Shown here in pieces: positions 28,072 to 32,151 of a stretch of 32,151 nucleotides of DNA. The stretch lies in IMG/VR virus record IMGVR_UViG_3300046370_000649, positions 1-32,151 of that record; one strand, 5' to 3'. Position 1 is the stretch's first letter. Each line of letters starts with the position of its first letter. Source of the DNA: a virus. The position numbers and the translations under genes were made by a program. The notes beneath the pieces were generated by a model, which ran no database searches, was not told where the DNA came from, and saw only the letters and a list, made by a program, of their open reading frames with translations.

Positions 28072-28755
28072 CTAATTGATATTATCAACGCCCCACACCA
28101 TTGTTTCAGAGTCCCAAGGCTTGGCCACGAACTTTTCATCAAAGATGATTTTCAGACTATCAAATTTGAATTCTGATGCAAGTCTAGGCCAATGTTCATG
28201 AAGGTATTGAGTATTTACCACAGGAACATAGGCAAGCGTATCCGCATTAGGATGATTGAAATTATAAGAAGAATCTGTAAAAGCTATAGAGTCTAATAAA
28301 ATTAGCCATCCTCTAGTTGTATCACTATTCAATACATACGAACCTTCGAAATTGAAACTATTATCAATAGTATCTTTCTGTTCAGGGTCAATATTTCGAC
28401 CTCTGTATCCGTCTATATTTTTATCTACCCCTATTATCCCATTTATACTTTTAAGCAATGCCAACGCATCAAGGGAATCTTGCTCACTGCTAAACCTATC
28501 GCTCTGATAGCCGCTGTCTGCTGTTTTAAAGAGAGCTTTGTCCTTAGACACTAAGTTTACTGTGTAGTACCTGCCCAGAGCGTCTATAAAGCTCACTGTT
28601 GGTACTGTGTCTGTATCCATAGTGTCCTTAGTTGTATCCTCAGGCGTTCCCGTGGTATCCTGTACCGTGGGGTTATCTTCTATAGCTTCTGTTACGCTTT
28701 CTTTACACCCTAGGAAGAGTGCTAGGGCTGTGAGTAGTAGTGTTATGTGTTTCAT
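28072..28755 (-). CDS. Lipoprotein, probable moron gene
   Basis: 227 aa from the ATG at 28755 (AAGGAG before it on the - strand). An in-frame ATG further upstream would only add residues before the signal peptide. The signal peptide MKHITLLLTALALFLGC has a lipobox at Cys17, followed by a Thr/Asp/Glu/Pro-rich linker (about 25-52) and a soluble domain rich in Asp/Ser/Tyr. Lys at +2 is compatible with outer-membrane sorting. It lies 28 bases after the P63C gene in the same operon. A prophage-expressed surface lipoprotein could block phage adsorption; this is not shown. Confidence 0.65.
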   Translation of the reverse strand: MKHITLLLTALALFLGCKESVTEAIEDNPTVQDTTGTPEDTTKDTMDTDTVPTVSFIDALGRYYTVNLVSKDKALFKTADSGYQSDRFSSEQDSLDALALLKSINGIIGVDKNIDGYRGRNIDPEQKDTIDNSFNFEGSYVLNSDTTRGWLILLDSIAFTDSSYNFNHPNADTLAYVPVVNTQYLHEHWPRLASEFKFDSLKIIFDEKFVAKPWDSETMVWGVDNIN

Positions 28756-28783
28756 GAGGTTTCTCCTTGTTATAGTTCCATTT

Positions 28784-29647
28784 CTAAGAGTTTTCAATCG
28801 GAAACAGGTTTGGTTGCGTTAACCTGACAAATGCACTCTTAAACTGATTCATGTTATCTGATATTTCCATGAGACTCATTACTTTTCCCATCTGTAGCCT
28901 CATTTGTTGCAAACCTAAATCCGAAGACAGGTGCTGGTGCTGCCTATTTTTTCTTTGACCTTTCTCATTTTTAGGGTTTACTTTATTTAAGCCCTTTAGA
29001 ACTTTACCAGATTCCAAAGGGTTGTATATATAAGTATTTATGAACTTCCCATAATATATGGGTCTATTTCTAGATGTGGTTTCATTGTTATTATAGAGTC
29101 TATCTAACTGTTTAAAGAAGTCATCTGGAAACTCTTTAATCCATTTACGAGCCTCCTCCTCAATGTATCTATCTAGTAAAACTCTTAAGGCGTCATACTT
29201 TCTATCGTACTGGAAACCTGTTGCCTCATCTATGACCGCATTGATACCTACTTTTGCAAAAGCCCTAAGTATCATGTTTGACATTTGCAGTTGCAAGCTA
29301 AATTTTTCGGGAAGTATTCCTTGTTCACTAGCTTTTGAGAAAATAGAAGCGATATCTATCAAAGTCTCTGCTTCGTAACCAAATGTTTTAGGGGCTGACC
29401 CTCCAGCACCTTGCCTTTTAAACTCCAGGTGATTGCTTAAAACACCGGACTTTTCTGGGCTTACTTTTTCTACAAAATCGTTGTTTTTGAGCAATTTAGG
29501 CAATGCATCGCCAGAATCACCGGAGGAAAAACCAAAACATTTCTGAATCCCTCTTCTTGATAAAACTCGCGTTCCAGATTCTAGGACGTAACATTCTATC
29601 TCTACTTTACCGATATTAAGTTTTCCTTGGTATTTAACATCTTCCAT
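28784..29647 (-). CDS. P63C-domain protein
   Basis: 287 aa. IDEATGFQYDRKYDALRVLL followed by DRYIEEEARKWIKEFPDDFF (about residues 139-178) is the P63C domain, known from phage and phage-derived regulatory proteins. The N-terminal part (about 20-60) has VLSRRGIQKCFGF, similar to Bro/antirepressor-like N-termini. A Gln/Lys-rich C-terminus follows. The gene has AAGG before its ATG and its own promoter. A regulatory role is presumed from the family. Confidence 0.75.
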   Translation of the reverse strand: MEDVKYQGKLNIGKVEIECYVLESGTRVLSRRGIQKCFGFSSGDSGDALPKLLKNNDFVEKVSPEKSGVLSNHLEFKRQGAGGSAPKTFGYEAETLIDIASIFSKASEQGILPEKFSLQLQMSNMILRAFAKVGINAVIDEATGFQYDRKYDALRVLLDRYIEEEARKWIKEFPDDFFKQLDRLYNNNETTSRNRPIYYGKFINTYIYNPLESGKVLKGLNKVNPKNEKGQRKNRQHQHLSSDLGLQQMRLQMGKVMSLMEISDNMNQFKSAFVRLTQPNLFPIENS

Positions 29648-29665
29648 AAATGCCTTCTTATCTTA

Positions 29666-29694
29666 ATTTTATTTTATAATGGGTTGAGCACCAA
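29666..29694 (-). promoter_or_regulatory. Promoter of the P63C-lipoprotein operon
   Basis: On the - strand, TTGGTG (29689-29694) and TAAAAT (29666-29671) are 17 bases apart, about 19 bases before the P63C ATG. TATAAA overlaps the spacer. Moderate match to consensus. Confidence 0.4.
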
Positions 29695-29730
29695 TACTAA
29701 GTCATTTTAAATTATTAACTTAAATATTTC

Positions 29731-29753
29731 AAAACCTTTAAAACAGGGGTTTT
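29731..29753 (-). terminator. Weak terminator-like hairpin after the TA pair
   Basis: AAAACC (29731-29736) pairs with GGTTTT (29748-29753) around an 11-base loop, downstream of the antitoxin on the - strand. The stem is A/T-rich and the tail is not a clean T-run, so this is only a possibility. Confidence 0.25.
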
Positions 29754-29772
29754 AGGTCCCATGCTTTCTGTA

Positions 29773-30132
29773 CTAAATAAAATGCTCCACGCTTGTCCCA
29801 AGTTGTTTAGCTAGTTTTTTGGCTACAGCTTTAGAAATAGGATAAGCATTACGCTCATATTCAGATATGCGGCTACCAGAAACACCTATAGCCTCTCCTA
29901 ATGCTTTTTGTGTTAGCTCTCTATTTTTACGAATGCAGCGAATGCTTTCGCCTGCAGACATTTTCTTGTAATCCTCAAAGAGTTCCGTATCTCTCCAATT
30001 CACAAACTCCCCCTCTTCTTCGACTTCAACTGTATAGTTTCGCTTAAGAAAGGTTAAAATTTTTGCAGGGATTTTTTCCCCACTCAATTTAAGCTTATCA
30101 TGCGTACGGGGCACTTCCACGTGAACCAACAT
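29773..30132 (-). CDS. HigA-like antitoxin, XRE family
   Basis: 119 aa. Residues about 60-119 form an XRE HTH (CIRKNRELTQKALGEAIGVS, then SRISEYERN and a terminal helix). The N-terminal 55 residues would cover the toxin. Its ATG follows GAGGT and lies inside the toxin gene (35-base overlap), the toxin-first order of higBA. It is expected to neutralise the toxin and repress the promoter at 30375-30403. Confidence 0.75.
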   Translation of the reverse strand: MLVHVEVPRTHDKLKLSGEKIPAKILTFLKRNYTVEVEEEGEFVNWRDTELFEDYKKMSAGESIRCIRKNRELTQKALGEAIGVSGSRISEYERNAYPISKAVAKKLAKQLGTSVEHFI

Positions 30133-30367
30133 ATTCTACCTCTATTTTTATTGTTCCTTTTTCGTATCTCCAGCAAGCCACCCAACTGTGAGACAAGTGG
30201 CAGTGGTATTCATTTTTACCAAGTTTTGAGTAGTTTTTCCATTCCGAAAGAAAAGGCCCAATGTTTTCTAAATCTCCTAAAAGTTTTAAAAAGGTCTTTT
30301 GCTGTTCTTTGGGCATTCTCTTGTAGCCTTTTTGAGCTTTTTTGTTTACTAAAACTTGATATTTCAT
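30098..30367 (-). CDS. RelE/HigB-like toxin
   Basis: 89 aa. It has the RelE-fold pattern: helices (KKAQKGYKRMPKEQQKTF), then strands EYHCHLSHSWVACWRYEKGT and IKIEVEYVGSRGSAPY, with the basic/aromatic C-terminus of the mRNA interferase group. It likely cleaves mRNA on ribosomes. The ATG lies 7 bases after the -10 element with no Shine-Dalgarno (leaderless geometry). It is followed by its antitoxin. Confidence 0.75.
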   Translation of the reverse strand: MKYQVLVNKKAQKGYKRMPKEQQKTFLKLLGDLENIGPFLSEWKNYSKLGKNEYHCHLSHSWVACWRYEKGTIKIEVEYVGSRGSAPYA

Positions 30368-30374
30368 AGTAACA

Positions 30375-30403
30375 AATATACCCTGTTATAGGTTATTTTT
30401 CAA
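30375..30403 (-). promoter_or_regulatory. Toxin-antitoxin promoter, leaderless geometry
   Basis: On the - strand, TTGAAA (30398-30403), a 17-base spacer, and TATATT (30375-30380), the best sigma-70 match in the window. The toxin ATG begins 8 bases after the -10 hexamer ends, so the transcript should start at or one base before the start codon. Confidence 0.65.
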
Positions 30404-30544
30404 TAGAAATCTAAGAAAAAGTGCGTTTATTTTATCTGATTTTAAAACCCAAATACTAGACCTGCCAATGTGTCTTAAATGTGACGTTTTTCTTACAAAA
30501 ATGGGACTTTTTTAAACAAAAAACCTTGTACGTTATTTTGCAGA

Positions 30545-30561
30545 GGGACAGAAATTGTCCC
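30545..30561. promoter_or_regulatory. Inverted repeat resembling the iteron-region repeat
   Basis: GGGACA-GAAAT-TGTCCC, 6-bp perfect arms, in the roughly 260-base gene-free stretch 30368-30629. It closely resembles 598-613 in the iteron array and contains the iteron core GGGACA. A terminator is less likely, since only a short TTTT follows. The rest of the stretch is A/T-rich with no visible gene. Confidence 0.4.
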
Positions 30562-30617
30562 AGTTTTGTTGGATAGCACAAAAAAGCGTTTCGCAGATTT
30601 GAAATTATTTACTTTTG

Positions 30618-30641
30618 AATACTGCTAATATGAGCAGTATT
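30618..30641. promoter_or_regulatory. 24-bp inverted repeat, candidate operator
   Basis: AATACTGCT (30618-30626) and its exact complement AGCAGTATT (30633-30641) flank 6 bases that contain the first possible ATG of the 49-aa frame. It lies near the far end of the repressor operon. A short TTTTT follows on the + strand, so a weak terminator cannot be ruled out. Confidence 0.45.
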
Positions 30642-30779
30642 TTTGTTATGGAAAAAGACGGGCACAAAGAGTATAACGAGGAGCTATTGAGGCTATGGAG
30701 GGAGTATGCACAGTACCTCACATCCGCCGAGGAGGAGGAGATAGAGAGGATATTAACGGAAGTGGAGAGGAGAGGCTAG
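30630..30779 (+). CDS. Possible 49-aa acidic protein
   Basis: An open frame MSSIFVMEKDGHKEY then a charged helix (EEEEIERILTEVERRG). It ends 4 bases inside the convergent membrane protein gene. Neither ATG (30630, 30648) has a Shine-Dalgarno. The amino-acid content looks like a real helical acidic protein, and the 24-bp inverted repeat overlaps its start. Convergent placement with the repressor operon could make it a small lytic-switch gene. Confidence 0.35.
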   Translation: MSSIFVMEKDGHKEYNEELLRLWREYAQYLTSAEEEEIERILTEVERRG

Positions 30780-31651
30780 TCTAGTAGAGAAGTTTGGGGT
30801 TTTCCCTTCAATTCTATTAATTGGTATTTTTTAGGCTCCCCATCAACTACCTGAACTACCACATCTCCCCAAATAGTTCCAAGTACTTTATTTTTAGGGA
30901 TATTAGAATTTACAGACATCGGAACCCTGTTAGGACTAATGTCTGAAATAATAGCCCCCCAGCCCTTTTTCTCACTATCTAAGTCTGTAGCTCTTATGGC
31001 TATCTCTACATTGAAGTATGGTTTAGAGTCGGGTTCCAATTCCTTATCAAGAGCTTTAATATCAGTCTCTAAAGGTAAGTTTACTTTTTGAATCTCATTG
31101 GAACTAAGTAAATTTTCTCTATTCAAAAATACCCCAGCCCCCCTGTCTTTGGCCTTAGAAAGAATACTAGTTGCAGCTTTTAAAACACCAGGCTTTTCTG
31201 CGTGTTTTCTGTAGATAGTCTCTAGAGACTCTTTATCCAAGTTTAGGTTTATGTTGGAGTTTTTAATATTTATACCTTTGTTTCCAAATTTTTGGACAAT
31301 AACATAAACCAAGAATCCACCTATCACAACACCAACTATACCACCAATCGTCATTGCATCACCTTCTAAAAGTTTCTCTCTAATACCACCAAAAAAATCA
31401 CGTTGATGTTGTTCATCTTCAAAAGCTAACAAGAAAATAATCTTTTCCCACAAGCTTCCCGACTCAATACCCGCTATTTTCGTCTCGCACTTTACCTTTG
31501 TTACTCCAGCAAAAGTAGAGTAACAATCTTTTACGAAAGGTTCAAGCCCTTCTATCGCTTTAAGCGAGGTTATTAAATCTTCAACTGTAGGTTGAGAACT
31601 AAAATCAAACCCCAACTCTATTATAGCTTCTTTCTGTATCACAACTCCCAA
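30776..31651 (-). CDS. Membrane protein co-transcribed with the repressor
   Basis: 291 aa. An N-terminal soluble domain (about 1-98, with a GSLWEKIIFLLAFEDEQH segment), one membrane segment (about 100-121, TIGGIVGVVIGGFLVYVIVQ) and a C-terminal alpha/beta domain of about 165 residues. It overlaps the repressor gene by 13 bases and is therefore expressed in the lysogen. Its position directly after cI recalls rexAB of lambda. Function not recognised; an exclusion or immunity role is inferred from position and topology. Confidence 0.6.
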   Translation of the reverse strand: MGVVIQKEAIIELGFDFSSQPTVEDLITSLKAIEGLEPFVKDCYSTFAGVTKVKCETKIAGIESGSLWEKIIFLLAFEDEQHQRDFFGGIREKLLEGDAMTIGGIVGVVIGGFLVYVIVQKFGNKGINIKNSNINLNLDKESLETIYRKHAEKPGVLKAATSILSKAKDRGAGVFLNRENLLSSNEIQKVNLPLETDIKALDKELEPDSKPYFNVEIAIRATDLDSEKKGWGAIISDISPNRVPMSVNSNIPKNKVLGTIWGDVVVQVVDGEPKKYQLIELKGKPQTSLLD

Positions 31652-32142
31652 AACTCCTTCACAACGGAACGTATAGCCTTTAAAGGGTCTTCCATATCGC
31701 CACCCAAACGCTTATAACCCACGCCCTTTGCTATCTGCCTTAGTAGAGGCTTCTTAGTAACCGCTGCGGCTTGCTCTAGGCCCTTTTTAGCGTACTTACC
31801 TGCTATTAGCTCATCTAGCAGCGTTACTGCGTCTAGAACGTCGTCTACAGTGGGCACCACGTCTTCGGGGCCTTTTACAGAGTCGAGGGTTTGCAACTGT
31901 AAAGGATTACTTGACTGTTCGCCTCGGAGCATGGGGCCTTCGCCTGTGAGTAGCCATTCTCTATTGGCACCTCGTTCTACCAGCTTCTTTATAAGTGATG
32001 GGGGGAGTTCTCTGCCGTTTTCGTAGTTCCTATATGTAGGCTGTAATAAATTGAATGATTTTGCCATTTCGGTTTGTTTAAACCCGAAGCCTTCCTCACG
32101 TAGTTTTTTTAGCCTTTTTGAAATAATTTCATTTTTTTTCAT
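31639..32142 (-). CDS. CI-like phage repressor without protease domain
   Basis: 167 aa. An XRE HTH (about 8-58: GFKQTEMAKSFNLLQPTYRN, YENGRELP) followed by ERGANREWLLTGEGPML, the hallmark of phage CI/Bacteriophage CI repressor-type proteins. The C-terminal part (about 95-167) is helical and lacks the S24 Ser-Lys protease residues, so it is unlikely to be self-cleaved through RecA. It would maintain lysogeny. Its promoter and operators would lie beyond the window edge 9 bases away. Confidence 0.75.
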   Translation of the reverse strand: MKKNEIISKRLKKLREEGFGFKQTEMAKSFNLLQPTYRNYENGRELPPSLIKKLVERGANREWLLTGEGPMLRGEQSSNPLQLQTLDSVKGPEDVVPTVDDVLDAVTLLDELIAGKYAKKGLEQAAAVTKKPLLRQIAKGVGYKRLGGDMEDPLKAIRSVVKEFWEL

Positions 32143-32151
32143 AAAATACCT

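Noticed and set aside
30545-30561. Terminator for an unseen + strand transcript
   Set aside because: The T-run is short and no + strand gene lies upstream; similarity to the iteron-region repeat favours a protein-binding site.
1-32151. tRNA, rRNA, IS elements or attachment sites
   Set aside because: I saw no cloverleaf-like sequence, transposase gene or paired terminal repeats; short att cores could not be found without the host sequence.

Overview
The window is almost wall to wall phage genes: one contiguous, mostly +-strand genome segment of a contractile-tailed (myovirus-type) temperate phage, about 40% G+C by eye. The host is probably Gram-negative: there is a candidate Rz/Rz1-type spanin pair, an amidase endolysin and a lipobox lipoprotein. 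I cannot name the host. Shine-Dalgarno sites are mostly of the AGGAG type, and GTG/TTG starts are common. No integrase, S24 protease domain, polymerase or tRNA gene was seen. The first gene starts exactly at base 1 and the repressor starts 9 bases from the other end, so the segment may be an incomplete or artificially opened genome.

Left to right. Bases 1-2637 (+) hold replication and early genes: a frameshifted winged-helix gene, a replication initiator-like gene with iteron-like repeats inside it (571-658), and several small Zn/Cys or HTH proteins. Bases 2630-3294 (-) hold a small three-gene operon (38 aa, 98 aa and an XRE-type regulator) with its own promoter and operator-like repeat. Bases 3387-3451 look like a late control region: a 24-bp perfect palindrome, a third half-site and a promoter. 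Bases 3477-6406 (+) hold a lysis cassette (holin candidate, i-spanin, o-spanin, amidase), two nuclease-like genes and a sigma-70 region 2-like protein. Bases 6406-9119 hold a beta-rich appendage cassette. Bases 9123-17455 hold TerS, TerL, portal, Mu F-like protein, a DUF2213 protein with a nested scaffold, decoration protein, major capsid protein and neck proteins. Bases 17459-27332 hold the contractile tail: sheath, tube, tail assembly chaperone with a -1 frameshift, tape measure, hub, plug, spike, gp25, gpJ, and a tail fibre.

Bases 27341-32142 are accessory and lysogeny genes. A strong terminator separates them from the late operon. They include two small + strand genes (one DUF2335), then - strand genes: a lipoprotein, a P63C-domain protein, a RelE/HigA-type toxin-antitoxin pair, a membrane protein and a CI-like repressor. 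The membrane protein overlaps the end of the repressor gene, in the position rexAB occupies in lambda.

The most interesting signals are these. (1) A repeated CTATAATAG motif occurs only on the + strand of the late region. At three sites (one of them a near-match) the ATG lies 6-7 nt after TATAAT, the geometry of leaderless mRNAs; the toxin promoter has the same geometry. (2) A phage sigma-like gene ends on top of the first such motif. (3) Iterons with a 22-23 bp period lie in the initiator gene, and an associated inverted repeat recurs near the immunity region. (4) A canonical A AAA AAG slippery site in the tail chaperone gene is followed by an 11-bp stem. (5) There is a candidate short RNA at 26053-26133.
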